A stretch of DNA of 64,000 bases from contig CM045997.1 of NCBI GenBank assembly GCA_025175895.1, forward strand, positions 106,068,479 to 106,132,478. The letters run 5' to 3'. The DNA comes from Wurfbainia villosa (taxonomy: Eukaryota > Streptophyta > Magnoliopsida > Zingiberales > Zingiberaceae). The position numbers were made by a program, and so were the translations under genes. This document shows positions 1 to 11,675 of this stretch, in pieces. Each line of letters opens with the position of its first letter. Position 1 is the first letter of the stretch. The notes below the pieces were generated by a model. It was not told the DNA's origin. It ran no database searches and saw nothing but the letters and a program-made list of their open reading frames with translations.

Positions 1-92
1 CCAATCTTTCTTGGAAATCCATCTTCTTCCCTCTAGCACGTTTGCTCCCTCGGATGCAAAGCCGGTGAAGAGTGACCCGCTCTGATACCAAT
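1..92 (-). mobile_element. 5' internal leader of a minus-strand copia-like LTR element, with primer-binding site
   Basis: This is the stretch immediately inside the LTR that starts at 93. Reading the minus strand, the LTR is followed by TGGTATCAGAGC (reverse complement at 79-90), the usual plant retrotransposon primer site pairing with the 3' end of initiator tRNA-Met. The rest of the element, including its gag, lies to the left of the window, so nothing can be said about its coding capacity. Confidence 0.75.
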
Positions 93-1450
93 TGTTAGAA
101 ATGTTACACCCACTAGAGGGGGGGTGAATAGCGTTGTCGTCACTCGATTGGAATTCGATCACGTGCTTGCTACAAAACTTGTTATATGCAGCGGAATATA
201 CAATAATAAAACAAATACAACAAGAACATAAGCACAACACCAAGTATAATGTGGTTCGGAACCGTATTGTTCCTACTCCACGGATTGGGCTCTAAAAGTC
301 CTAGCGATGCAAACACACACCACTAATCACAAATACTCATTCTCGACAATATGTCGGAGGCAGAGAAACCTCTTATAAGTGTTCTTACAACAATAACAAA
401 TAAATACAAGCAAAAATGAATGAAATGTAAAGAGCACTTTACAATCTAGGATTTTTGAGCGCTTTGCTTGTTGGTTGTTTGAACGAGCTTGAAGGACCCT
501 GAAATGCACCTGCAATTCGCCTTCAAATCGCCTCAAGAAACCTCTCCAAGAACCATTAGCCGAATCTCCCACAAAAAGCTCCTTTAACCTGCATCGGGAT
601 GGATTTTCGCCTGGCAGTCGACTACCATAAGGCTCCACACTGTTGTTATGAGACAACGGCTCGATCCACGCTGAAAAAACTCCAAAGGTACTCTCATCGA
701 TGTTGCCAACATTGGCGATCAGCGCAAATGCCCGTAGCCCGCCCGATCGGCTCTGAGCGTCTGTGCTCATGGCCGAACCATAAGTCGATTCGTCCATGGC
801 GATCGGTGATTAGCCCATCAATCGCTGCTCGATGAGCGTTCGATTGTCGACTCACGATAGTCGAACCGACCATAATGCCAGTCGACTTCCAACCTCAAAC
901 ATGAGGTTTTAACCCAAGTATGGTGCTCCTATACTTGTTAGACCACCCTTAGCCTAGACCTAAGCCTTCTAGCCACCTCCGTCAGCCTCGCGCCTATCGG
1001 ATCTCTCCAAGTCATCCATGACTTGTTCATCCATACGGTAACCTTCAGGTGCTTCCATTAACTATTGTCATGCTAACGGTGTCTACACCGCCAAGGCACA
1101 TTGGGCTTAAGCTACCAAGACTCCCACTTGGATTTTACGCCGCCAACCATTAGACTTATGTTGCCAAGACTCCGCTTGGACTTTACACCGCCAATATTTC
1201 CCTTGGACTTTCCAAATGCCAAGTACCCATGACTTGGACTTTCACTGCCAAGACTACACCCTTGGACTTACGTGGCCAAGACTACACTCTTGGTCTTTAC
1301 ATGTCAACCCATGTTGGACTTTCCATGCCAAGACCCATGCTTGGACTTTACATGACAATCACATTATCATATATTTTTGTCGAACATCAAAATATTGCTC
1401 GAGTCAAACTCGAGTCCGGTCAATCGTGACCTGGGTCGATTGCACCAACA
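93..1450 (-). repeat. 5' LTR of a minus-strand copia-like element (about 1.36 kb)
   Basis: The segment begins TGTTAGAAATG and ends CACCAACA, so it has TG...CA ends, and its left edge abuts a primer site in the matching orientation. On the minus strand it starts TGTTGGTGCAATCG, as do the LTRs at 42582, 49832 and 54050. It also carries the same short CCAAG...CTTGG repeat block (here about 1080-1350) and the CACCCCCCTCTAG-type motif near the 3' end (about 107-130). Its middle is diverged from the other copies. Its target duplication cannot be checked because the other end is outside the window. Confidence 0.75.
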
Positions 1451-1919
1451 TATAGTAGTGTTTAGTTATGTTTGTATGTTTTATCTATAGGACTTTGATT
1501 TGAGGTAGAGTTCTCGGATGTGAAGACAACTGGTGTTATACATACCAGGTGGGTAATATTTCTATCCTGGTCAGGTAGTTGGTAAATTTTAGTGCATGAG
1601 ATTTTATATTGATGATATCATTACCTTGACTCCACTCTTATTATTCCATTGTTTGATACTTAGTCTTTGTACTTTGAGATGCTCTATTGTTATCTCTATA
1701 TTTCGTTCATCATGGTTATGGATTACAGATACTATGGTATGTGGACCTATGTATATGTAGCTGATTACGATTGTAGACTTGATTTGTGTCATCAGGATAA
1801 ATCACCTGAGGGTGGGTGATGTTCTAAAATATGGAGTGGATTGTCGTGTTATATTCCTTTACGTTGTGTGTCTGTTATGGATCATGGATTTGTGTATGGT
1901 TGTATAGGTTGTTGTTGGT

Positions 1920-2160
1920 GGGTTGCTATGGACTGGAGGTCCAAACATGGTTGATTGTCGATAGTGGGTTACTACGGTCTGGAGGTCCTATCATAGTTGA
2001 TTGTCAATAGTGGGTTGCTACGGATTGGAGGTCCTAGCACTGGAGGTCCTACCATAGTTGATTGTCGATAGTGGGTTGCTACGAACTGGAGGTCCTAGCA
2101 TGGTTGATTGTTGATAGTGGGTTGCTACGGACTGGAGGTCCTAGCATGGTTGACTGTCAG
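1920..2160 (+). repeat. Imperfect tandem repeats inside the gypsy LTR
   Basis: Five or so degenerate copies of a roughly 45-60 bp unit read GTGGGTTGCTACGG, ACTGGAGGTCCTA, then CATGGTTGATTG. The other gypsy LTRs carry only one unit at the matching place (GTCGCTACGGACCGGTGGTCCTAG near 30533 and a similar one near 40523). The array is therefore an expansion specific to this copy. Confidence 0.7.
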
Positions 2161-2634
2161 TTGTGTATGACTCTCGGTTGGATAGAGAGTGTGTTGTGGA
2201 TGTATGTGTGTGTAGTTGTGCATTCATCATATTTAATGCATGCTGGCGACTTGGTCTCCCTTGTGGTTGAAAGGGTTGTCAGTCATCTTGCCTCCACGGT
2301 TACTCGTTATAGTAGTAGCTGGTGTGAGGGCAGTGCATCTGTTATGCCGCACTCGACCACTATTGATAGTGGTAGTTAGAGTTGCATGTAGTTTATCCTA
2401 GGTGTGTGACACTCGACCACTCATGGGTAGTGACAGTCGGAGTGACCAGCAGCAGGGACTCCCGTTGTGTAGCTTATAGCTCTTTAGCTTAAAGCTACTT
2501 ATTCATACTGCCCACTCGACCACTCGAAAGTAGTGGTTGTTGTTAAGTTATGATAGTTGTCATGTCGTGCCACCTAAGCCACACTGGAGTCGTGATAGTG
2601 AGTGGGGTGTGCAGGCATGACCATTCATTTGCAC

Positions 2635-2640
<6 letters not shown>

Positions 2641-2686
<46 letters not shown>
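2641..2686 (+). repeat. (TG)n microsatellite, about 23 units
   Basis: Uninterrupted TG dinucleotides lie within the gypsy LTR. At the equivalent position the LTRs at 28523-32003 and 40138-42013 carry TA-rich runs instead, so this LTR site is prone to dinucleotide expansion. Confidence 0.95.
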
Positions 2687-2687
<1 letters not shown>

Positions 2688-3627
2688 TCAGTATATATAG
2701 ATACAGTTTATATATGCTTGTTGTGATGTAGCATTTGTTTGAGCTATGCTTGTTGCATATGGTTGTACATCATCTTGCATGCTATTTACATATTCTATAT
2801 TGTTGTGTGTGGAGTACAATATACAAGTTGGATCGGACTGTTGTACGTGTTTGATCAGCGTTATGTTGAGTAGGTTGGATCAGGTTCATTGTTGTGTTGG
2901 TTATAGAGCGGTTGTGAGGGGTTTATTGATTACAGAGGTTGTATTACTCTTTCATGTCGTATGCATTATATTGTGGTATATGTGCACAGGTTGTATGAGT
3001 TGTATCGTTACGAATATCCAGGTATGTGAGTACCTTATGTTGTTCAGTTGATCAGTTGGTATATGCATTGGTTATATTATACTGGTGTATATCTATTGTA
3101 CCTTTAGATAGTATATTGTTGACTCTCATATGATATATGATATGCATGCACTATCTTTCATATTACCGTTGAGTTTTATACTCACCGCTACAGACCCTGA
3201 GTTTCTTGTCGCCCAGGTAACAGGTAGAAGATTCCTTGGATGCTTGGAGCTCCGCCACCTGATCCCATCTCACCTCAAGTATTTGGATTTTAATCCATAT
3301 TGATGTTGTATTATTTTGGATGGTATGTTTTGGGATTTTATCTTGTATTGTTTCCGCATTTTTAGTTTATGATTGTGTTGTATGTATTTGGCCTTTATTA
3401 TGAATTCGATTTAGATGTTGGTTTCCATTATGATTCTTGTTGTGTCAAAGTCAGTCCAGAGTGCATATTTGAGTCTTTGTATCTTTATTATTTGTTGGTA
3501 TATTCTGCTGTGTTTTATAACTTGTGTGTATTAGCAACTATTTGGGCCATGTATCGGTATTGTTTCTTATATTATCACAAAAGGATACCGTCCGTTTGAT
3601 GGATAATTATACTCTCGGGACGTGACA

Positions 3628-4252
3628 GCCGACCCTGACCAGTCCAAGGCTTAAAAATTTTAGATTTTCATATGACTTTTGATTAGGGTCTAAAAATTTT
3701 TAAAGCTCTATATAACTTTTAATTATGGTCCAAAATTTTTAGAATCGTCCAAGACCTTTATACAATTAGGGTCGGGTTTGCTATCGGAATCCTCGCTCAG
3801 GGTTTAAAATTTTTTAATACTAACTACTCAAATTTTAGAGTCCTATATTTAAATTGCATAGTAAAAATAAAGGTCAATTTTCAAATTTCATTCAGGATTT
3901 TAGGATTTAATTTTCAAATCAGGACTGACTTGGCTAGGATTCCAAGTGTCTGATGGCTTGAGAATCCCAATTTAGCATCTCAAGTCCATGACTTAATTGA
4001 CCCCTCTAATTGTCTTGATCTTCCACAAACTACCAAGTCCTTCGTGATAGGTGATCTAATAGAAGTAAACAATGTCATGTGGATGGATCAAGTTGAGGTG
4101 GAAGTCAAAATAAATAAAATTCGGAATTAGTCCAACTAAGTCTGAGTCAACTCAAACTCATCTGAGTCATATATGAAATCATTCGAAACTTTGATTCAAG
4201 TCGTCAATTATTCAAATAGGCAAGCAAATGAAAGGACTCGATATTAAGAGGT
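3628..4252. other. AT-rich intergenic sequence, no gene seen
   Basis: It contains repeated AAAATTTTTA-like phrases (for example near 3650, 3695 and 3735) but no open frame of note and no recognised element boundary. It ends where the CACTA terminus starts. Confidence 0.5.
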
Positions 4253-5412
4253 CACTATAAGAAAAATCCATTTTAGAGACCGATTTAGAGACCGAAGTTC
4301 GATCTCTAGAGACATTAAAAACCATTTTAGCGACCAAAATTTTTTGTCACTAAAATCTTGGTCGCTAATTTTAGAGACCGATTCAAAATTTGATCTCTAA
4401 ACTTAGAGACCGAATTTTGAATCGGTCTCTAATTTAGAGGCCGATTTTGTAATCGATCTCTAATTTAGAGACCGAAATTTAAATCATTTTCTAAATTTAG
4501 AGACCGAAATTTCAATCGGACTCTAAATTTAGAGATCGATTATAAATTTAAATTTTGGTCTCTAAATTAGAGACCAATTACAAAATTGATCTCTAAATTT
4601 AGACACCATAATCAATAATGATCGTAGTTTTGATATATATAAAAATCTTGTATATTAATTAAATAATTATTATTAATTGCAATATTAACTAGTAACATCC
4701 AATCAACCATAATTACAATGTAAATATTAATAAGATTAATTTTTAAATGTACAAACTTACAATGAAAATACAATACTGAATTTCTATATCTCTATTTTTT
4801 CAATTATTTTGATATATAATAAACAAATATAATTAAGGAGTGCTCAAAAAATATTAAACAATCTTCCATAGGTTATCGCTAGCAAGAAAGAGTTTGTATC
4901 ATGAACTTGTACATCAGCCGGAACAATTAGTTATTTGATAAACTTTGTATCTTAAACTTGTACATCAGGACCAGCTTTTATAAGTATTTTGAATATCTGC
5001 ATATACAAATACATAAAATTAAAAAAAATACATTATAATAAATATAAAAGTGAAAATTAGAATAGACATAGAATATTAATAAAAGCATATCACACCCAAA
5101 TATGGTTTAACTTCGTTTCCAAAAAAATTAATGTCTCTAAAGTTCTCATTGTATGCATACTAACATAGAAACCGAGTTAACTAAACAAATTCAACTAGTA
5201 TTTAATAAGAAAATACAAATCTATAGATATAAAATACAGAAAATAGAACATAATTAGATAGTTAAGTTATTCTAACATTAAAAAATATAATAACACAGAT
5301 ACAATCTAGGTTACTCAGAATGGATGAAAAGAAGACCTACTGAGTTTCAGTAAGATTTTTCGCAAGGAATGCAGTCTGACCAAAGTATCCTAGTAGAAGG
5401 CAAGGTAGAACA
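4253..5412 (+). mobile_element. CACTA (En/Spm) DNA transposon, one terminal fragment
   Basis: The segment starts CACTATAAGAAAAATCC, the plant CACTA terminal inverted repeat signature. A dense block of subterminal repeats in both orientations follows (about 4279-4610), with core TTAGAGACCGA and its complement TCGGTCTCTAA. Dense short subterminal repeats are typical of En/Spm elements, where they bind the transposase. The rest (4620-5412) is AT-rich with no transposase frame. The opposite terminus was not found; the fragment is cut at 5412 by the retroelement LTR starting at 5413, preceded by GAACA. Confidence 0.75.
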
Positions 5413-6821
5413 TGTTGGAGGATCGATGGCTGACTAGGGGGGGTGAATAGCCCAATTCATATGACAATGGAAATCATTCGATCGTTCGTGCATGTCGCTT
5501 ATCTACAATTGTCGTTAGCGTAGTGGAAACAATAGAAATACTAAACAACAATACAAGCACACACAAATACACAATGATATACGTGGTTCGGAACCTTAGG
5601 ATTCCTACTCCACGGGGTGAGCTCAACGAGCTCGAGTGATGAACACACCACTACTCAAACTCCTTCTCGACAACACGTCGGAGGTGGAGAAACCTTATAC
5701 AAGCAATTACAAAGTAATACAAAAATGTACAAATAAATACAAAGACAACAAATGAAATACGTAAAGAACACTTTACAACAAATGACTTTGAACTCTTGTT
5801 TGTTGCTTGCTTTGGTTTACTCTTGAAGGTCTGGAATGCAGCAGCAATTCCCCTCCAAAATCTCCCCAAAAACCTTGGCGAAATCCTCCATCTCGAGCTC
5901 CATTTATGAACTGCATCGAGCTGATTTCGTGCCCAAAAGTCAACTGCCAAAACCCCAGTCAACTGCCAATAGTGCCGTTGTGAGACAACGGCTCGATCCA
6001 CGCTGGAAAAACCCAACAAATCTCTCATCGATCATTGGTGACTTCACCGATTCGATCGATCGCCATAGTCGACGCCTGGTCGCTCACGAGCATTCTCAGG
6101 TGACAATTTCATCACGATCATTTATCGTCCCTTGGCGATCAGAATACTTGGCAAATCTGCGATCGCGCAGCCACAAAATGCAGTCGAACACCAGTCGATT
6201 ATCAGTCGACTTGGATCAGTCGAATTGACACCTATGCCAGTCGACTGCTGTCGGGTAAAACCTCAAACAAACACTTGTTTGAGCATCCGACCGTCGGGTA
6301 AAATCTCAAACACCATGTTTGAGCATCCAACACATCGTCTTAACCACTTGGCCAAGTCCACCTCATCCTCTCATGGAGTACCCCACCAAAACTCTCTTCC
6401 CTCGCCTACGTCCCTCGGATGCACCAAGCGCACGGCTTCGCAATGCCATCCTTTGCGTCTCTTACCTTCGAAGTCTGCTTTCCTTAGACCTCACTCCATT
6501 CGCTCCCCATCCAACGGTCCCTCAGATGCACCAAGCACACGGCTTCGCAATGTCATCCTTCATCGACTCAAAGACCCCGAGCCTACGAGACTAATGACCT
6601 TGCCAAGTCCTCAAGACTTCTCATTGCCAAGGCTATACACTTGGACTTACCAACACCAAGCCCCATGCTTGGACTTTTCCCAACACCAAGCTCCATGCTT
6701 GGATTTTACCAACACTAAGCCCTATGCTTGGATTTTTCATGCAAAGGCTACACACTTGGACTTCTCACACATGGTCAACCCCAAGTAAACCATGTAGTCA
6801 ACCCATTGTCAAACAATGGTT

Positions 6822-8512
6822 TGTTAGTATGAGCCCTTAGTGTCAATTATGAGATGATTGGTGAGGGAGACTTTTGTATTATATTCTTGCATTAATAAAG
6901 GCAAAGATTGATTATTATATTTCTTTATGCGTGTGCCAGCTAAATAAATATAATAATGCCCATGAATAGTAGGTTGTTATCTACAGTATATCAATTGGTA
7001 GAATTGATTATGAGAAGCTGTACAGAATACTATTCTTAAATATTCCTAGTCGAGTATTGTATTAATAGACAATGGCTATATTGATACATTGAGACTAGCA
7101 TGTAGGTCAATGGATGACTTGATCTCACAAGTCATGGATATGTGATATCACATTGATACATGGGTATATATATTGGAGACTATATATACTGAATTGACCC
7201 ACCATGAGAAAGTATCATGGATCATTATATGAGTGTCATATACTTTCTCATGTGACTATTGGTATGAATAGTCCTTAGACCTGAAGTCACTACGGTTCCC
7301 TACATAAGGAGTTATGTACTTTGGTATCGTCTAACGTCACACCGTAATTGGGTGACTATAACGGCGATCACTGAGTATGTAACGAATTATGCGGAGGGAT
7401 GTGAGTGATGTAGATGAGATCTATCCCTACCATATGACGGGAGTGATATCTTTGGCCTCTTGATAGAGTAGGACCACGAAATGCATGGTCATGCTCAAAT
7501 GAGTCAATATGATATATTGAGCTCATTTGTTTGAGTGAGTCTACTTGGGGATCAAGAAACATAAAGATTGATAAGAGGGTGACACGGTCTATGCCTCATT
7601 GATCGATCTGAGATATCAAGGATAGAAGGACACTTTCATATGATAATAGTCACGAAAGAGGTTGTCGGATCTCGACATTCTCATCACTTGGGTAGCAATG
7701 ATGTATTGCTAGATGCTGCTCATTGCTTATGTATCTAAAATGGTTTTGGATACATTGCCAACGTTATGAGAGCCTATAAGGTCACACACAAAGAACATAT
7801 TATTTTGGAGAGGAAATCATTTTGGTTTGACTAAAATGAATTATTAGTTAATTGGATTAACTAGAATGAGTAAGACTCATTACTTGGCTAAATTTGAGTT
7901 GGACTCAAATTGGTTTATGTTGAGTTAGACTCAAGTCAAACCAAGAGAAGAAGGCTAAAATGAATAATACACAAATTAATAATATAATACACGAATTAAT
8001 AATATAATACACGAATTAATAAATGGGGTTTTAAATGGGATTTAAAACTCATTAATGTGCATTTAATGAGCATTAATTGACTTCCTTTCTTTTACCATGG
8101 AGAATAAGGAAGTGCATTTAATGTCTCATTAAGGTGTATTATGGTTGCTTCTTCTTCTTCAACGTGGACAATAAAAAAGTAAATTAGATTTTATTTTTTT
8201 TCGTTCACAACACAAGAGGGCCAAGTACCGAGTGGAAAAGTGAGACCTTGGAGTGGTTGCTAGCACAACCGAAAGGGCTTACCTCTTCTCTCCAAGATCG
8301 TGTGTGTGTGCACCGTAGAGGCGTGTACATTCTGACCACGCTGAGATCCGCAAGTGTTGCTAACTGGAATTCGAAGGGCATGCTTCGAAGGTAATCTCGA
8401 TTTCTATAGGATAGAATCGATAATTGAAACGAGTATATTTTTTTTGCTTGGATCTCTGGAGGGATCCTAAGTTTTCCGCTGCGAATTTTGTTTATCGCTC
8501 GGGATCCCTACA
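6822..8512 (+). repeat. Copia-type solo LTR with TGGTT target-site duplication
   Basis: It begins TGTTAGTATGAG and ends GATCCCTACA, and TGGTT lies on both sides (6817-6821 and 8513-8517), a clean 5-bp target duplication. A TTTTCCGCTGCGAATTTTG phrase close to the right end resembles the R/U5 side of plant copia LTRs, which suggests plus orientation. There is no internal region, so the element was reduced to a solo LTR by LTR-LTR recombination. It belongs to a different family from every other LTR in the window. Confidence 0.85.
7965..8022 (+). repeat. Short tandem repeat, about 20 bp x 3, in the solo LTR
   Basis: Three copies of an AATAATACACGAATTAAT-like unit follow one another. The first has an A in place of the G of the other two. 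Confidence 0.85.
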
Positions 8513-8597
8513 TGGTTAACTCACCATCAAACATCAAAACATCGCTCTAGTCCAACTCGAGTCCGATCAATCGTGATCTAGGCCGATTGTACCAACA

Positions 8598-10240
8598 ATC
8601 TCTCCCTTTTTGATGTTTGACAAAAATCACATTGAGTTAGGTCACCTAACTTAATTTTCCCGACCAACTATCCCAAATTGGTATTGCGTACCAACCCCAA
8701 TTGGTCTCAATTATCACAATTCTCCCCCTTTTTGACATACATCAAAAAGGGTCTCTCCAAGGGTCCTAATATCTCATATACAATGAGAACTCACACTCTC
8801 TCCCTCGGTCCAAAACACCTCCATCAATCCATGATGAGTAACCTCCCCCTAAAGGCTTGCTCCTCCTTGACCATTGCACCAACAATGTCCTTGGAGAGTC
8901 CCTAAGCCAATAGGAATACTAAACCATCAAAATTAAGATTAAAAGTCCAAACATGAACTGTCACACTCCTTAAAATTGATACATCACCCAAAAAACTCTC
9001 CTAATTCATATCCAATGAATTTTCACGCTTTCTAATGCTCTCTTAAGCATGTCCTCGGGTTAGGAGTGGTTAGGGAACCTAAACATAACTGAACATGGGC
9101 TAAACCATCTTTGTTTACCCGAAATCAGCCTGACAATGACTCTTGGATTACGATCATTGCCATTGTGGCGCAATGAGCGCCAACGGTTGACGATTCTAAG
9201 TCGTAAATCGAGTTTGTAAATGAAAATCCAAAAAACATAAGTAATTATACATACATCGAAAAAATCATGAAAATCCATATGCATAATACTTATAACAAAC
9301 AATATGGGTGAAAAATATTTGAAAAATATTTTACCCACAAAATAGTGAGATTGATACAAAGTTCAAAAGATGAGAAAAGCTTCAATATTTGAGCCATCTT
9401 TGTATCAACATCATCAATAGTGACTTCTATCAAAAGATAGATTGCACCAAGATTTTTCAAAATGATTTTAAAGTAGTTTTAAAACCTTATATTGGACCAT
9501 GTTCTTTGGGCTCAATGTACATGACTTGAACATAAGCTTTCCCAATGATCCATCACTAAAATCTAATGAGTTCTAAGTTCATTATGATGTACTAGGTAAG
9601 CACATGAACTTAACTCATTTCCTAGTATCTCACATATCTAAGGTGTGTGAAAACACATACAAATAAATTTAACGTGAGATGTGAGTTTTTGTTCTTCTTA
9701 ATTTATGGTCACATGCATTTATCTAGGCAACACTATTTGATTCTCTTATGCATGGGCCTTTAAATCATGCCATGGTCCTTAACTCAATTTTAATTAATGC
9801 ATGATTGATGATTATGGCATAAATGATAACATAAATAGCATGTGCCAATAATCATGATGTCATGACATATAGAAATGCAATCTAAGACATAAGCATGACA
9901 TAACAGCTAAAAATAAACCGTAAGCATGATCATGACATTTTATATGATTAAAAAAAATATGATGTCATGACATGGCAAGACAAATAAAGCATGACAAGTA
10001 TAAAATACCTAAGTGTTAAGTTCAAATTGTCATTTTTAAGATTAAATCCATTGTCTTAATACCAACTATCCTCCTAGTGTGCCAAAAATTCAAAATGACA
10101 CACCATGACTTCTAAGACCTAGTTGTACAAATTTAATCAATTTTTAACTTCTCAAAGCACATTGGCACATCCTAAAGTGTCAACTCTACCATGATTAGGT
10201 TAACTACCCATCCAATTAGGGTTGACACAACCTAACCCAT
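8598..10240 (-). other. 3' non-coding spacer of the minus-strand gag-only element
   Basis: Next to the LTR, the minus strand has the purine tract of the family (CAAAAAGGGAGAGAT at 8598-8612). Several blocks match, as reverse complement, the 3' spacer of the element at 42582-55481: 8860-8910 resembles 49390-49450, and 9470-9900 resembles 48360-48960. Near 10195-10245 it matches the sequence just after the other gag (45760-45830). No coding sequence was recognised. The second-gene module present at about 46210-48350 in the larger element is absent here. Confidence 0.65.
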
Positions 10241-11675
10241 CTAGCATGAATCGCTCATGCTCCTAGGAACCCAATACCTATTGGAGCTCCTTGGGTTAAC
10301 TAGGTATTCCTTAGGGATAACTTCCCTAGATATCTTCCTAATGACCCTTTTTGGCTTTGAAACCTTAGTCATTTGGGTCTTTCCTAGGTCAACTCTAGAG
10401 GTAACTCCCCCTTTGACCTTCTTAGTGGCTACCTTAGATTTTCTTGAATTTTTAGCCACTAGACACACACCATGGCTAATCTCAGGGATAACTTCCCTAT
10501 TAACCTTGGTTTTCCTAGACCTAGATATTGTTCCATAATCAAATGAAACAATGTGGTAGGGCTTAGATTTGTGATCCAAATCTCTCTTGCCCCTAGACGG
10601 TTCTTGCCTTCTAGGACCTAGATTTTGACCGTTTGATCCCATAATTGAATTTGTCATAATTTTGAGGGTCTTCTCAAGTTTCTCAAGCCTTGACCTCAAG
10701 GCTTGGTTCTTTACCTCTAATCTTTCCAATTTTGATTTTTCATTCTTCTTTTGGGAGTGACACTTCCTAGACATATGCCTAGACTTTTTGGGGTTAACGT
10801 CCAAATTTTCTTCTATCCTCCTTATGCTCTCCCTAGGTAAGATAGATCTAGAGTTATTTGTTCTAGGTTTGTCATTAGGTAAATTCACATGCTTAGCACC
10901 TAAACAATAAACTTTATTATTTCTACTAGCATGCTTTTCATTAACAATAGCAAGAGCACTAAAATAGTTTCAAGCATGCTTTTTAAGCTTAGAACTAGAA
11001 GGTGCATTAAAATATACCTTAGGATTTACTTTGGAAGCTCCCCCTACTTGTGTAGTTCCTTCTTGCCCCTTTTTTCTCCCCCTAGGGCATTGACTTCGAT
11101 AATATCCCCTTTAGTTGCATTTGAAGCACACAATGTGCTTTTTGCTTTTCTTAGCGAGGACTCCGGCATCCTTTGACTTTTGGTGCTGGTACTTTTTCCT
11201 TAGCCAATTTTGGGCATTTGCTCTTGTAATGCCCTTTCTCCCTACACTCAAAGCAAATTATGTGATCTTTATTCTTAATTACAATACTTGAGTTACCTAG
11301 GGAGGTGGTAGGCGCCGGAGTTGATTCTTCATCCCTCCTAGAGGTTGAAGCTTCTTCTTGCTCTTCCTCTAGCTCCGGTGATCTAACCTCCACTTCGGAT
11401 GTTGAGCATCTCTCAACTTCCGAATCCTCGAGCTCTTGGGATGAAAATGTGCTTTCCTTGTCTTGAGCTTAGGAGGATGAACACTCTTCCTCGGCATCCT
11501 TCTCTACTTGTGTCGGTTTGAGAATTTCGTGGAATTTTATCAACTTGCTCCACAATTCCCTCGCATCCCTATATTCACCTAGTCTAGACAAAATAGTGTT
11601 AGGTATCAATTTTACTAGTATAATTGTTACCTTAATGTTTGTCTTGAATTATTGTCGTTGCTCCTCGATCCATCT
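10241..11675 (-). pseudogene. Retrotransposon gag, 5'-truncated copy (nucleocapsid zinc knuckle and coiled coil)
   Basis: It encodes the retroelement structural protein that would form the particle and bind RNA. Read on the minus strand, the retained order is as follows. A gag-domain piece at 11675-11530 resembles residues about 66-110 of the intact gag at 44138-45772, sharing the EEQRQ and RELW phrases. An acidic/serine-rich stretch follows (11470-11300). Next comes one CCHC zinc knuckle, CFECREKGHYKSKC, at about 11213-11254. A basic region leads to a coiled coil containing NQALRSRLEKLEKTL (about 10660-10720), and the end reads NRYWVPRSMSDSC. It is broken by frameshifts and stops between 10890 and 11150 and near 11470. 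The N-terminus is lost at the gypsy insertion site. It is a relative of the 44138 gag, not an identical copy. Confidence 0.8.

Larger units (their letters stand above)
1451..3627 (+). repeat. Right-hand fragment of a gypsy (chromovirus-type) LTR
   Basis: It ends CTCGGGACGTGACA, matching the CTCGGGGCGTGACA ends of the LTRs at 28523-32003 and 40138-42013. Shared internal landmarks appear in order: a CTGGTCAGGTAGTTGG block near 1570, repeated GGTTGCTACGGACTGGAGGTCCTA units at 1920-2160, the hairpin region 2243-2536, a microsatellite, and a GTCGCCCAGGTAACAGGTAGAAG block near 3208. No primer site follows 3627, so this is a solo or orphan LTR. Its left part has been lost or displaced by the copia LTR ending at 1450. 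It is clearly older than the other gypsy LTRs here. Confidence 0.7.
5413..8597 (-). repeat. 3' LTR of the minus-strand gag-only element, split by a solo LTR
   Basis: The two pieces are 5413-6821 and 8518-8597, together about 1.49 kb, the same length as the LTRs at 24506-26001 and 42582-44071. It starts TGTTGGAGG and ends GTACCAACA. On the minus strand it carries the family landmarks: CCAAG...CTTGG repeats (6600-6770), CAGTCGACTG-derived palindromes (6180-6245), a GTGGTTCGGAACC block (5582-5594) and the CTATTCACCCCCCCTAG motif (5440-5456). The 1.69-kb interruption is annotated separately. Confidence 0.8.
5413..11675 (-). mobile_element. Minus-strand gag-only LTR element, 3' half (gag N-terminus and 5' LTR missing)
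   Basis: In minus-strand order the visible parts are: gag from about codon 65 to its stop (11675 to 10241), a 1.6-kb non-coding spacer (10240-8598), a purine tract, and a 3' LTR (8597 to 5413). No protease, RT or integrase lies between gag and the LTR, as in the elements at 19270-24352 and 42582-55481. The 5' end was interrupted at 11675 by a gypsy insertion. It does not resume on the far side (19073), so the upstream gag and 5' LTR are lost or elsewhere. Confidence 0.75.
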
